From an uncultured Oscillospiraceae bacterium (lineage in GTDB: Bacteria > Bacillota > Clostridia > Oscillospirales > Oscillospiraceae): 64,000 nucleotides of DNA. The translations under genes and the position numbers were made by a program. The notes beneath the pieces were generated by a model. It saw only the letters and a program-made list of their open reading frames with translations, was not told where the DNA came from and searched no databases. The stretch is from positions 1 through 64,000 of the forward strand of contig CANQXK010000011.1 of NCBI GenBank assembly GCA_947627715.1. Direction: 5' to 3'. Position 1 is the first letter of the stretch; every line of letters starts with the position of its first letter. Below, in pieces: positions 8,502 to 18,174 of the stretch.

Positions 8502-11500
8502 TTACGGTTCGATACTTGACAACGATTCGTTTTTGTTGTATATTAAATCTTGTTTTAAAGCATAGCCCTCTTTCGGGAAGGGTTCCCCGTTCAGGAGGAC
8601 CCCTTCGGGGTAGAGGCGGATGTCCAGCGTTTTCTCCCCCACCCGCAGCCTGACGGCGGCGGGAAGGAGGCGGTCCGGCAGGTTCGGCTCCACAAAGAGC
8701 ACCCCGTCCCGCAGGCGCAGGCCCAGCAGCGACTCGGTGACGGCGCGGAAATACCACCCCGCCGAGCCGGTGTACCAGCTCCAGCCGCCGCGCCCGGCAA
8801 GGCCGGGGGCGGAGCAGACGTCCGCCGCGATGACATAGGGTTCCGCGGCGTAGGTCCCCGCGTCCCGGCCCCCCGGCGAGAGGCTGGTCAACACGGCGGC
8901 CCCCCGCTGGGTCTGGCCGCTCTCCAAAAGCGCCATGGCCAGCCAGACGGCGGCGTGGGTGTACTGCCCGCCGTTCTCCCGGAAGCCGGGGGCGTAGGCG
9001 CGGATATACCCCGGATCGGTGCCGCCGTTGTCAAAGGGCGGGTCGAAGAGCCTGCACAGGCGGCTGTCCTGGTCAAAGAGGCGCAGATACGCCGACTGGA
9101 GCGCCGTCCCGGCGCGGGACCGCTCCGCCCCGGCGAAGAAGGCGAAGCTCTGGGAGATGGAGTCAAGCTCGCACTCCACAGCGTCCCGGCCGTCCGGCCC
9201 GGTTTTTTCCCTGTTTTCCGCGTCTCCCCTGCCGGCGGAGGGTCCCCCGGCCCTGGCGTCCCGGACGAATTTTTCCGGCGCGCCCAGGGGCGTCCCGTCG
9301 TCGAAATACCCCCGCAGATACCACTGGCCGCACCAGGCGCCCTCCGCGGCCCGGAGAAGCGCGTCCGCGGCGCGGACATACCGCGCGCGGGCCTCGCCCC
9401 TCCCCATCTTTTCGCAGAGCGCCGAAAGCCTTCTCAACGTGAGGGACCCGAACAGCGTCAGCCACACGCTCTCGCCCCGTCCGGCCCTTCCCACGCCGTC
9501 CATCCCGTCGTTCCAGTCGCCGCCCAGCATCAGCGCCAGGCCGTGGCTGCCCGTCCCCCGGTCCAGGAACAGGTTCGCCGCAAGCTCGCAATGCTCCAGA
9601 AGCGTGGCGGTCTCCGCCGTGATGCGCGGCCTTTCGTAGCGGTCCCGCTCCTCCGGGGCCAGAGGGGCGGAGTCCAGGAAGGCAAGACGCCTGTGACAGA
9701 GGGCGCTGTCGCCGGTTCGGTTAACATAATCGCACAACGCCCAGGGCAGCCACAGAAGGTCGTCCGCGCAGTGGGTGCGCACGCCCATGGGGCCGGCGGG
9801 GGTGTCGTGCCACCAGTGCATCACGTCACCCTCCCGATACTGGCGCAAGGCCGCGTTTTCCAACTGTTTCGCGGCGATCTCCGGCTTTATGAGAAGGAGC
9901 GAGCAGGCGTCCTGGAGCTGGTCCCGGAAGCCCGTGGCCCCGCCGTTTTGATAGAGGCTGGTGCGGGCCAGGAGCCGGCAGGCCGCCGTCTGATAGACGG
10001 CCCAGCCGTTTACATAATTATTTATCAACGCGTCCGGGGTCTCCACCAGGAGCCGCCCGGTCAGGTCCTTCCAATGGGATCTGGCCCTTTCAAGGCCCCC
10101 GTTGGCTCCCTCTTCGACGCCCCTTTTTCCCCCCTGCGGACCCCATCCCAGGGCCGTCACCACCCGCTCCGAGGCCGGCGCGGACCAGGCAAGGCAGGGG
10201 ATCTCCCCCGCCCCGGTGAAGCCGTCATACTCCCCCGACAGCGCCGCTTGCTTTCGGCAAGTAAAGCGCGCCGGGTTTGCCGTCGTGCAGCAGGTGACTT
10301 CCATATTTTGGCATATCCCCGAGGGGCGGCGGGCGGAGAAGGTCTCCCCGTCGAAGGCGGTGACGATCCCCTGGACGCCTGACTCCGTCTCCCCCAGAAG
10401 GAGGTCGGTGTAATAGCCGATCTCCGCGCCCGTCAGATCCCCCTCCAGCTCCAGCACGAACACCCGCGCCGGGACGTCCGGGGGGACGAAGGCGGTGAGG
10501 CGTGAGCGGATCCTGCCCAGGTCCCGCTCCCAGGAGGCCCAGCCGAAGCCGTACTCCACCGCGGTGGGGGCGGCCCCGTCGGCAAAGAGGGAGTGCTCCG
10601 CGCCGTCGAAGGTCAAGGTGAACCGCTCTGGGCCGGAGGTCGCCAGGGGGTCGTTGCGCCAGGAGTTGATCTTGCAAAGCCGGGAGTTTCCGTACCACAT
10701 ATGGCCGGTCCCGCACTCGGTGACGAGGCACCCGAAGGACTCGTTCGCCAGAACGTGGCTCCAGGCGGCCTCCGGCAGAACGTCGGTGAGGGCGAAGCGG
10801 AAGGTCCCGTCCGCGTCCTGCCGGACCTTCACCTCCCCCGCGCCCCGGCGGTAAACGGGGGGCGTTCTGGGAAGGCGCTCCCGGTGGGCGGGGGCGGCGG
10901 GGATGGCGTCCAGGCGGACCTCAAGGGCGCTGTAGCCCTCGGCGGCCCGGCTGGCCGGGTCGGCGCTGTCCACCAAATACACGCCTCCGGGCGCTCCCAG
11001 GGTGTTCTCCCGGCCCAGGGCGCGCAGCTCGTCGGCGATGGCCGTGCGCTGGGCGGTGCGGTAGTCGCCGCCGTCGGTGAGCAGGAGGGCCAGGTCCGCC
11101 TCCACGCCGTTCTCCGCCAAAAGCGCGTGGCGGCGCACCAGGGCCAGGGCCTCCCTGACGTCGCTCTCCCTCTCCACTCTGGCACACACGATGGGCCGGT
11201 CGCCGGAGAGGCCCAGCTTCCACAGCGTCTCCCAGGGCAGCTTCCCGGCGGCCAGAAGCTCCCGGCGTCTCTCCCCGCCCTCCGGCCCGAAGAGAAGGCC
11301 CGGAAGGAGGCCCAGGGCGGCGGTGACGTCGCTCTCGGACATCCCCAGCATCAGGGCGGAGGCGGCGATGCGGGAGACGGACTGGGTCTCCCGCCTTTTG
11401 AGGCTCCTGCGGGCAGCCAGGGCGGCCTCCCCGGCGTCCCCGGCGCAGGCCAGGGCCAGGGTGACGCTCCCGCGTCCGCCGGTGAGCCTGACGGGGATGG

Positions 11501-14500
11501 AGACCGCCACGCGCATATCCGGGCAGGAGCGCAGAAACTCCCCCGCCCCCGGCGCGGACCCGCGCGGCGCGTGGGTGACGGCGGTGAAGGGCGCGTCCGC
11601 GGCCACGGCCAGGCACGCCTCCCGCTCCCCGGCTCTGGGGCGGCGGCGGACGGTGAGGACCCCGCCGGAGAGGGCGGCCTCCAGGGAGAGGACCGAGAAG
11701 GCCGGGTGGGCCGCGTAGTCCTCCCGCCGCTGGAGGACGGGTTCAAAGGTACACAGCACGGTGCATTCCGCCCTGTCCAGGGGGGCGCTCAGCTCCACGG
11801 TGCGGACCTCCCCCGCGCCGGAGGGCGGCACGGAGGCGGTGATCCTCCCGGTGAACGCCCCCTTTTTGGCGGTGATCCTGCCGTAGACGTCCGTAAGCTC
11901 GCAGGAGTAGCGGACGGAGCGGTCGTATTCCGGCGCGGGGGTCAGGGGGATCAGATCCTCCCCCACGCGCACGGCGAACGTCATGCCGGCGCGGCCCAGG
12001 GGGCGCGGCTCAAAGCGCGTCACGTCCAGCCCCTGCCACACCGAGCGGGAGGCCCCCGTCTCGGTGAACAGCACCGAATAGCGCCCGTTGGAGAGGGGCA
12101 CGGCGGCGGGGAGGAAGGCGTCCACGCCCTCAAAGCGCCTGGTGACGCCGGCGCTCTCGGCGCGGCGGGGCTTCTCCGGCACGTCCCTGGGGGGCTGGCG
12201 GAGGACGATCTGTCCCGTGGGGACGCGCTCCTCCAAAAGCTCCCGGTAGGCCCTCATGCGCTCGTCCGCCATGAACCTCCGGGGAAACACGTCCCGGCAC
12301 AGGGTATTGGCGATGGCGACCAGGCTCATGCCCAGGTGGTGGGCCATAAAGCTGCGGACCACGCGGGGCCTGTCCCCCTCCGTCCGAGAGGGGGTGAAAT
12401 CCGCCGCCTCGTAGAAGCCGTACTGGCCGGAAAGCCCCAGCCGGTCCAGCCTTTTGAGGTTCTCCACCGCCTCCCGCGGGGCCAGGGGGAGGGCCAGGCA
12501 CGTGGAATAGGGGGAGACGACGCGCTCCGCGTCCATGCCCCGCTTCAGGGCCAGCCTCTGGACGCCGTGGGCCTTGTAGCGGTAGGAAAGGCCGGGGTCA
12601 AAGGCGTAGAAGGCGCTCTCGGAGACGCCCCAGGGGATGGAGCGGCCGGCGTGTCTCTGGACGTACAGGCAGAAGCGGCAGGACTCATAGAGCAGGGAGT
12701 CCTCCGGGCAGGGCAGCAGGAGGTTCGGCATCAGGTACTCGAACATGGTGCCCGTCCAACTGACCATGCCGGAGTAGTTGTTCAGGGACACCAGCGCCCG
12801 GCTCAGCCGCCGCCAGTGCTTCACCGGCGTCTGCCCCAGCGCCACGGCGATGAAGCTGGTCTCCCGTGCCTCGCTGGCCAGGAGGTCATACCAGCCCTCC
12901 GTGGGGCCGTCGCGGGACACGTCCCAGCCGATGCGGAAAAGCTTCCGCCGCCCGTCGAACAGGGGCCGCAGATCCATGGCCTCCAAGAGCTTTTCACAGC
13001 GTTCGGCCCCGCCGGGGTCGTTTTGGGACAGATACCACTGCCGGAGGGCGATGAGACAGCCCATGAGGTTGCCGCTGTCCACCGTGGAGACGTACCGGGG
13101 TTCCAGAGGCAGGAGCGAGCGGGTGTCGTACCAGTTGTAGAGGTGGCCCTTCCACTTCTCCAGCGTCTCGCAGGTGTCCAGGAGCTTGCCCAGACGGTCC
13201 GCCGCCTCGCTCCCGGCGATGAGGCCCAAATCCGAGGCCGCCACGCACGAGAGCATGGCAAGGCCGATGTTGGTGGGGCTGGTGCGGTGGGCCGGCCCCA
13301 GGTCCGGCTCCGTCTGGACGTTGTCCGGGGGCAGGAAATGGTCCTCCGGGGTCATGTGGTCGGCAAAGTAGCGCCAGATCGCCCCGGCCTTGGCCAGGAG
13401 ATACGCCCGGTCGCTCTGGGGCAGGGTCCGCTCCCGGCGGTCCTCCCGCGAAAGCCGCCAGGCGAGGGCCGGGGAGAAGAGCCAGACCGTCCCCACGGCG
13501 GCCCCCAGCACGTGGGGGGAGAAGAGAAGCAGGAGAAGGCCCAGCACGGGGCAGGACAAAAGCGCCCGGTAGTTGCCCGCCAGGGTGTTCCCCCGGCCGT
13601 TCTCCGCCTGGGAGGAGGTGACCCAGCGCAGCAGTCCCCGGTGGCTCACCGTCATGCGGTAGACGGCGGCGGCCACGGCGCAAAGCTGCGTCCACCCCTC
13701 CGCCGGGAGGAGCATCAGGGAGACCAGCGCCCGCATAAGCGCCCCGCCCAGTCCCGTCACCACGGAGGAGTGATACCGGGCGCGGTTGGAGCCGTCGTGG
13801 CGCAAAAACGCCCCGGCGGCGGAGAGAAGAAGGCCGCTGAGGCTCCCCGCCAGGGCGATGAGCGCGCAGACGGTCAGGGCCGGCACGTCCAGGAGCATGG
13901 CCGCCGCGAGGGCGATCAGCACCGCCGGGGCCACCAGCGAGCGGCGGAGGTTGTCGAAGAGCTTCCAGCGGTCCAGCTCCGGCAGGGGGTTGCGAATAAG
14001 CGCCCCCTCCCGGTTTTTCACCCGGCCCAGGCACCAGCGGATATTCTGCCAGTCGCCCCGCGTCCACCGCTCCTGACGGGTGAGCCAGGAGACGGCCTTA
14101 TAGGGCGCGCCGTCCGTCAGCTCCACGTCGGACACGAAGGCGCAGCGCAGATAGGCCCCCTCCAAAATGTCGTGGGAGAGGACGGTGTTGTCCGGGAAAA
14201 CGCCGCTCAACAGCCGTGCGTAGACCGGGACGTTGATGAGGCCCTTGCCCATGAAGGTGCCGGAGGAAAAGAGGTCCTGATAGAGGTCGGAGACCGCCTG
14301 ACAGTAGGGGTCAAGGCCGCCCTCCCCGGCGAAGAGGCGGGCAAAGTCGCTGCGCCCGGCGCTCTCAAGGCCCACGCAGACCCGCGGCTCCAAGATGCCC
14401 CAGCCGGACACCACCCGGCGGCGGTCCTCGTCGATGACCGGCACGTTCAGCGGGTGGAGGGCCGTGCCCACCAGCTCCCTGGCCGCGCCGGCGGTGAGGC

Positions 14501-15944
14501 GGGTGTCCGCGTCCAGGGTCAGGATGAAGCCCGCCCCGGCAAGGCGCGCCCCGTCGCCGGAGAGCACCCGCAGCGCGCTCTTTTCGCCGGAGAGAAGCGC
14601 CACCAGGTCCTCGATGGCCCCGCGCTTTCGCTCCCGGCCCATCCAGATCCCGTCCGCGGCGTTCAGCTCCCGTTCACGGTAGAAGAGGTAGAAGCCGCCG
14701 CCGTATTTCCCGTTCAGCGCGTCCACGGCGCGTTTGGCCGCGTCCAGGATCGGGCCGTCCTCCCGCTCCCGCCGGGAGGGGGACTCCCGGAGATCGGCCA
14801 GGACGCCGAAAAGGAGGTTCTCGCCGGCGTCACGGTTGGACAGGCGGTATTCCTCTAAGAGGGAGGCAAATTTCGGCCCGTCCTTCTCGCCGGTGAGGAG
14901 CGCGGAGATTACGCAGACGGTTTTGGCGCAGGCGGGGATGCCCCCCGGAAGCTCCATGCGCGGAAGGCGTCTCGGCGGGACGGCCCGGAGGGCGGCCAGG
15001 TCCACCGCGCTCTTCACCAGCTGTGAGACCGGCAGGAGCGTCAGGAGGAAGGCCGGGGCGAAGTTTGTGAGCACGGCGGCAAGGAGGCTGAGAAACAGCG
15101 TCGGCAGGAGGATGAGGGCCATGTACCAGCCGCCGGAGGGGGCCTTCTTCTCCCGGCCCAGGGGGCGGGTGAAGATCCACGTCCCCACGTGGCTGTTCCC
15201 GGCCTCCGCCGCCAGCTTCACGGCGCGTTTCGCCGCCTCGGTCTCGGTGAGGCCCTCCTTTGCGGCCAGACGCGCGATCTCCGCCCGGTAGGCGCGGCGC
15301 GTGTCCTCGTCCATCTTGGGGTAGACCCCGGCGGGGTCGCCGCGCAGAGCGGCCTCGGTGAGGTTCACCTCCTCCAGAAGCTCGCCCATGTCCATGACGG
15401 ACAGCGCCCGCAGGGAGGTGAAGGTGTTCCCCAGGAGCAGCGCCTGCTCCTCCCCCGCCGGTTCCGGGAACACGGCGGCCAGGAAGGCACACAGCTCCGC
15501 CTTCAGCGCCGGGACGAACACCGCAAGCTCCCGCTCGGTGAGGGGGCGGGATTTTTGAAACTCCGTGAGGAAGAGGCGCATCCGCTCCCCCGTCACCTGC
15601 CCGCGCCCGGAGCGCACTAAGGCGCAGGCGGCCTCGGAGACCACGGCCCTGTCCGTCCCGGCGCACCGGGGCAGGCGCGGGGAGGTCCGAAGGGCAGCGG
15701 CGGCGGACTTGCCCTCCCGCTCGGCCAGATACCAGTTGTCCGAAAACCACCGGGCCGCCTCGTCCCGGCTCCCCGCCGGGATGGCCTCCAGGCTCCGCTT
15801 CAGTCCCCGCAGGACTGCCTGCACGGCGGCGGCGCAGCTCTCGCCCCGGACGGTCCCGTCCGTCTCCAGCGACTGGGCCGTGTTCCGGGCGAAGTTGCCA
15901 AGCGTCTCGTTTTCCATGTAGATCCCGATGTCTGAGTCGCGCAT
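8502..15944 (-). CDS. cyclic beta-1,2-glucan synthase-like enzyme (GT84 + GH189-like + GH94 domains)
   Basis: A giant 2480-residue membrane protein with the NdvB/Cgs architecture. In order: ~320 helical residues; a membrane pair (~290-360); a GT84-type glycosyltransferase with TLDADTRL (DxD) and QERWTRGDWQNIRW (QxxRW-like); a second membrane cluster (~710-890); a transglycosylase-like block with PAHRTSPTNIGLAML and STVDSGNLMG (GH189-type); and a C-terminal GH94 phosphorylase-like region with MLGGDWNDGMD and WYTGSAGWYFRA. In proteobacteria this family polymerises UDP-glucose into beta-1,2-glucan, cyclises it and trims its length. The ATG at 15944 follows AAGGAGG; a longer frame to 16097 has no SD. 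It is monocistronic and divergent from ylxM. The chemistry here is inferred. Confidence 0.88.
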   Translation of the reverse strand: MRDSDIGIYMENETLGNFARNTAQSLETDGTVRGESCAAAVQAVLRGLKRSLEAIPAGSRDEAARWFSDNWYLAEREGKSAAAALRTSPRLPRCAGTDRAVVSEAACALVRSGRGQVTGERMRLFLTEFQKSRPLTERELAVFVPALKAELCAFLAAVFPEPAGEEQALLLGNTFTSLRALSVMDMGELLEEVNLTEAALRGDPAGVYPKMDEDTRRAYRAEIARLAAKEGLTETEAAKRAVKLAAEAGNSHVGTWIFTRPLGREKKAPSGGWYMALILLPTLFLSLLAAVLTNFAPAFLLTLLPVSQLVKSAVDLAALRAVPPRRLPRMELPGGIPACAKTVCVISALLTGEKDGPKFASLLEEYRLSNRDAGENLLFGVLADLRESPSRREREDGPILDAAKRAVDALNGKYGGGFYLFYRERELNAADGIWMGRERKRGAIEDLVALLSGEKSALRVLSGDGARLAGAGFILTLDADTRLTAGAARELVGTALHPLNVPVIDEDRRRVVSGWGILEPRVCVGLESAGRSDFARLFAGEGGLDPYCQAVSDLYQDLFSSGTFMGKGLINVPVYARLLSGVFPDNTVLSHDILEGAYLRCAFVSDVELTDGAPYKAVSWLTRQERWTRGDWQNIRWCLGRVKNREGALIRNPLPELDRWKLFDNLRRSLVAPAVLIALAAAMLLDVPALTVCALIALAGSLSGLLLSAAGAFLRHDGSNRARYHSSVVTGLGGALMRALVSLMLLPAEGWTQLCAVAAAVYRMTVSHRGLLRWVTSSQAENGRGNTLAGNYRALLSCPVLGLLLLLFSPHVLGAAVGTVWLFSPALAWRLSREDRRERTLPQSDRAYLLAKAGAIWRYFADHMTPEDHFLPPDNVQTEPDLGPAHRTSPTNIGLAMLSCVAASDLGLIAGSEAADRLGKLLDTCETLEKWKGHLYNWYDTRSLLPLEPRYVSTVDSGNLMGCLIALRQWYLSQNDPGGAERCEKLLEAMDLRPLFDGRRKLFRIGWDVSRDGPTEGWYDLLASEARETSFIAVALGQTPVKHWRRLSRALVSLNNYSGMVSWTGTMFEYLMPNLLLPCPEDSLLYESCRFCLYVQRHAGRSIPWGVSESAFYAFDPGLSYRYKAHGVQRLALKRGMDAERVVSPYSTCLALPLAPREAVENLKRLDRLGLSGQYGFYEAADFTPSRTEGDRPRVVRSFMAHHLGMSLVAIANTLCRDVFPRRFMADERMRAYRELLEERVPTGQIVLRQPPRDVPEKPRRAESAGVTRRFEGVDAFLPAAVPLSNGRYSVLFTETGASRSVWQGLDVTRFEPRPLGRAGMTFAVRVGEDLIPLTPAPEYDRSVRYSCELTDVYGRITAKKGAFTGRITASVPPSGAGEVRTVELSAPLDRAECTVLCTFEPVLQRREDYAAHPAFSVLSLEAALSGGVLTVRRRPRAGEREACLAVAADAPFTAVTHAPRGSAPGAGEFLRSCPDMRVAVSIPVRLTGGRGSVTLALACAGDAGEAALAARRSLKRRETQSVSRIAASALMLGMSESDVTAALGLLPGLLFGPEGGERRRELLAAGKLPWETLWKLGLSGDRPIVCARVERESDVREALALVRRHALLAENGVEADLALLLTDGGDYRTAQRTAIADELRALGRENTLGAPGGVYLVDSADPASRAAEGYSALEVRLDAIPAAPAHRERLPRTPPVYRRGAGEVKVRQDADGTFRFALTDVLPEAAWSHVLANESFGCLVTECGTGHMWYGNSRLCKINSWRNDPLATSGPERFTLTFDGAEHSLFADGAAPTAVEYGFGWASWERDLGRIRSRLTAFVPPDVPARVFVLELEGDLTGAEIGYYTDLLLGETESGVQGIVTAFDGETFSARRPSGICQNMEVTCCTTANPARFTCRKQAALSGEYDGFTGAGEIPCLAWSAPASERVVTALGWGPQGGKRGVEEGANGGLERARSHWKDLTGRLLVETPDALINNYVNGWAVYQTAACRLLARTSLYQNGGATGFRDQLQDACSLLLIKPEIAAKQLENAALRQYREGDVMHWWHDTPAGPMGVRTHCADDLLWLPWALCDYVNRTGDSALCHRRLAFLDSAPLAPEERDRYERPRITAETATLLEHCELAANLFLDRGTGSHGLALMLGGDWNDGMDGVGRAGRGESVWLTLFGSLTLRRLSALCEKMGRGEARARYVRAADALLRAAEGAWCGQWYLRGYFDDGTPLGAPEKFVRDARAGGPSAGRGDAENREKTGPDGRDAVECELDSISQSFAFFAGAERSRAGTALQSAYLRLFDQDSRLCRLFDPPFDNGGTDPGYIRAYAPGFRENGGQYTHAAVWLAMALLESGQTQRGAAVLTSLSPGGRDAGTYAAEPYVIAADVCSAPGLAGRGGWSWYTGSAGWYFRAVTESLLGLRLRDGVLFVEPNLPDRLLPAAVRLRVGEKTLDIRLYPEGVLLNGEPFPKEGYALKQDLIYNKNESLSSIEP

Positions 15945-16064
15945 AAAGGGCCTCCTTGACGGCTTTTTGTCCCGCCCTGCCCACAGGACGGGCCGGGACG
16001 CGCCCACTTTGCGCGCCCCAAAGTCTTTCACACTATTATCTGTCCGAAAAATCAAAAATATTCC

Positions 16065-16093
16065 TTGACAAACCCGCGGGGAGCCTGTATAAT
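16065..16093 (+). promoter_or_regulatory. perfect consensus sigma-A promoter for ylxM-ffh
   Basis: TTGACA (16065-16070), exactly 17 bp, TATAAT (16088-16093), followed by a ~35-nt leader to the ylxM ATG at 16134. Confidence 0.9.
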
Positions 16094-16103
16094 ACACGGG
16101 TGT

Positions 16104-16123
16104 GTAAAACGATTATGTTTTAC
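16104..16123 (+). promoter_or_regulatory. inverted repeat in ylxM leader
   Basis: GTAAAAC (16104-16110) and GTTTTAC (16117-16123) with a 6-nt loop, just after the TATAAT and directly before the AGGTGATG ribosome site. It could be an operator or an RNA hairpin; the role is inferred. Confidence 0.5.
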
Positions 16124-16133
16124 AGGTGATGGG

Positions 16134-16484
16134 ATGCGCGACGACACTTATGAACTCACTCTCCTTTACGACTTCTTCGGGGAGCTGCTGACGGACACCC
16201 AGCGGGAATACTTTGAGTACTACTTTCTGGACGACCTGAGCCTTTCGGAGATCTCCGAGCTTACCGGCGTCACCCGCCAGGCCGTGCGGGCCGTTTTGCA
16301 GAGGGCGCAGGCGCTTTTGCGCCATTATGAGGAAAAGACCGGCGCGGTGGCGCGTTTCCGGGAGATCGGCCGGCGGGTGGGCGAGCTTCAGGGGAAGCTT
16401 GCGCAGCTTGCCGCAGCCGCCGGGGACGGCTCCCGCGGGCTTGCGGAGGAGATTTACGCGGGGCTTGAGGAACTGAAAGGGTAA
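16134..16484 (+). CDS. ylxM: YlxM family HTH protein associated with the signal recognition particle
   Basis: A 116-residue protein of the YlxM/p13 (UPF0122) family, thought to modulate SRP function and almost always encoded beside ffh. Residues ~1-75 hold a sigma-70 region 4-like helix-turn-helix: LTDTQREYFEYYFLDDLSLSEISELTGVTRQAVRAVLQRA. The C-terminal third is a helical, Ala-rich tail. The ATG at 16134 is picked over the longer frame from 16065, which would start inside the promoter; AGGTGATG precedes it. The stop is 3 nt before ffh, so the two genes are translationally close. Confidence 0.92.
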   Translation: MRDDTYELTLLYDFFGELLTDTQREYFEYYFLDDLSLSEISELTGVTRQAVRAVLQRAQALLRHYEEKTGAVARFREIGRRVGELQGKLAQLAAAAGDGSRGLAEEIYAGLEELKG

Positions 16485-16487
16485 GCT

Positions 16488-17834
16488 ATGGCGTTTGAAT
16501 CACTGTCGGACAAGTTAAGCAACGTATTCAGGAAGCTGCGGGGCAAGGGCCGCCTCTCCGAGGCCGACATCAAGGAGGCCATGCGGGAGGTGCGCATGGC
16601 GCTTTTGGAGGCGGACGTCAGCTACAAGGTGGTTCGGGACTTTGTGAAGCAGGTCTCCGATCGGGCCGTGGGCGCGGACGTGCTGGAATCCCTGACCCCG
16701 GCGCAGATGGTCATTAAGATCGTCAACGAGGAGCTTGTGAAGCTCATGGGCTCCACCACCACGAAGCTCAACATCAGCTCCAGGGGCATGACGGTGGTCA
16801 TGCTGGTGGGGCTTCAGGGGGCGGGCAAGACCACCAACGGCGCGAAGCTGGCCGCCCTCATGCGCAAGCAAAACGGCAAGCGGCCGCTCTTGGTGGCCTG
16901 CGACATCTACCGTCCCGCCGCCATCAAGCAGTTGGAGACCGTGGGCCGTCAGCTGGACATCCCCGTCTTTCAGATGGGGACCGAGGACCCGGTGAACATC
17001 GCCAGAGCCGCCATCGAGCACGCCAAAAAGCACGGCAACGACCTGGTGATCTTAGACACCGCCGGGCGGCTCCACATCGACGAGGCGCTGATGGACGAGC
17101 TGCGGCGCATCAAGGAGGAGGTCCGGCCCGACGAAATCCTGCTGGTGGTGGACGCCATGACGGGCCAGGACGCGGTAAACGCGGCCTCCGCCTTTGACGG
17201 GGCGCTGGGCATCACCGGCGTTATGCTCACGAAGCTGGACGGCGACGCGCGCGGCGGCGCGGCCCTCTCCGTCCGGGCCGTCACCGGCAAGCCCATCAAG
17301 TTCTGCGGCGTGGGGGAGAAGCTGGACGCCATCGAGCCGTTCCACCCCGACCGCATGGCCAGCCGCATTTTGGGCATGGGCGACGTGCTGACCCTCATCG
17401 AGAAGGCCGAGCAGAGCTTTGACGAGAAGAAGGCCCGGGAGCTGGCGGAGAAGATGCGGAAAAACGCCTTCACCCTCCAGGATTATTACGACCAGCTCCA
17501 GCAGCTCAAGGGCATGGGCGGACTTGGCGACATCGCCGGGATGCTCCCCGGCAGCATGGGCAAGGCCGTCGCCGGCGCGCAGATCGACGAAAAGCAGATG
17601 GCGCGCACCGAGGCCATCATCCTGTCCATGACCCGGAAGGAGCGCAACGACCCGTCCATCATCAACTCCTCCCGGAAAAAGCGCATCGCCGCCGGCTCCG
17701 GCACCGAGGTGGTGGACGTGAACCGGCTTTTGAAGCAGTACGACATGATGCGGCAGCTCACCCGCCAGATGTCCAAGGGCCGGATGCCCGGCTTCCCCGG
17801 CGGAAAGGGGCGGCGGGGCGGCTTCCCGTTCTGA
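16488..17834 (+). CDS. ffh: signal recognition particle protein Ffh (SRP54)
   Basis: GTPase that binds signal peptides of nascent membrane and secreted proteins, together with SRP RNA and FtsY. The 448-residue protein shows the N domain (~1-85), G1 loop GLQGAGKTTNGAKLA, DTAGRLHID (G3), TKLDGDARGG (G4) and the Met-rich M domain with GMGGLGDIAGMLPGSMG and a final RQMSKGRMPGFPGG segment. The length is typical. AAAGGG lies before the ATG. Upstream partner ylxM ends 3 nt before; rpsP starts 87 nt after the stop. Confidence 0.98.
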   Translation: MAFESLSDKLSNVFRKLRGKGRLSEADIKEAMREVRMALLEADVSYKVVRDFVKQVSDRAVGADVLESLTPAQMVIKIVNEELVKLMGSTTTKLNISSRGMTVVMLVGLQGAGKTTNGAKLAALMRKQNGKRPLLVACDIYRPAAIKQLETVGRQLDIPVFQMGTEDPVNIARAAIEHAKKHGNDLVILDTAGRLHIDEALMDELRRIKEEVRPDEILLVVDAMTGQDAVNAASAFDGALGITGVMLTKLDGDARGGAALSVRAVTGKPIKFCGVGEKLDAIEPFHPDRMASRILGMGDVLTLIEKAEQSFDEKKARELAEKMRKNAFTLQDYYDQLQQLKGMGGLGDIAGMLPGSMGKAVAGAQIDEKQMARTEAIILSMTRKERNDPSIINSSRKKRIAAGSGTEVVDVNRLLKQYDMMRQLTRQMSKGRMPGFPGGKGRRGGFPF

Positions 17835-17921
17835 CGGACCGGCCGGCCAAACAGGTATCAATTATCTTTCGCGGATATTTGAAATAAAAAACACTTTTTC
17901 AACTTTGGAGGTACACACAAA

Positions 17922-18161
17922 ATGGTAAAGATCAGACTTCGCAGGATGGGCGCCAAGAAGGCCCCCTTTTACAGGATCGTCGTGGCGGACTCCCGTTTCC
18001 CCCGCGACGGCCGCTTCATTGAGGAGCTTGGCACCTACGACCCCCGCACCGAGCCCAACACCGTGAAGGTGGACGGCGACAAGGCCAAGGAGTGGATCCG
18101 CAACGGCGCTCAGCCCACCGACACCGTCAGGAAGCTTCTCAAGAACGCCGGCGTGCTTTGA
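17922..18161 (+). CDS. rpsP: 30S ribosomal protein S16
   Basis: Small-subunit assembly protein of 79 residues, opening [25 protein letters not shown], which is the unmistakable S16 N-terminus. The [16 protein letters not shown] segment and short C-terminus follow. The SD GGAGGTAC is at the right spacing. It sits between ffh and khpA in the order conserved in Firmicutes; khpA begins 13 nt after the stop. The 87-nt leader after ffh holds no clear promoter, so transcription from the ylxM promoter is expected. Confidence 0.98.
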   Translation: MVKIRLRRMGAKKAPFYRIVVADSRFPRDGRFIEELGTYDPRTEPNTVKVDGDKAKEWIRNGAQPTDTVRKLLKNAGVL

Positions 18162-18174
18162 TTGGTGGTTCACC

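Noticed and set aside
10593-14858. A 1421-codon open frame on the plus strand, opposite the cyclic glucan synthase gene
   Set aside because: It lies antisense to a gene with strong domain evidence. Its translation is Gly/Ala/Arg/His/Pro-rich without family motifs, as expected for a shadow frame in GC-rich DNA.
15945-16064. Promoter for the cyclic glucan synthase gene
   Set aside because: A GATAAT occurs on the minus strand, but no acceptable -35 lies 16-18 bp upstream, so no promoter is annotated.
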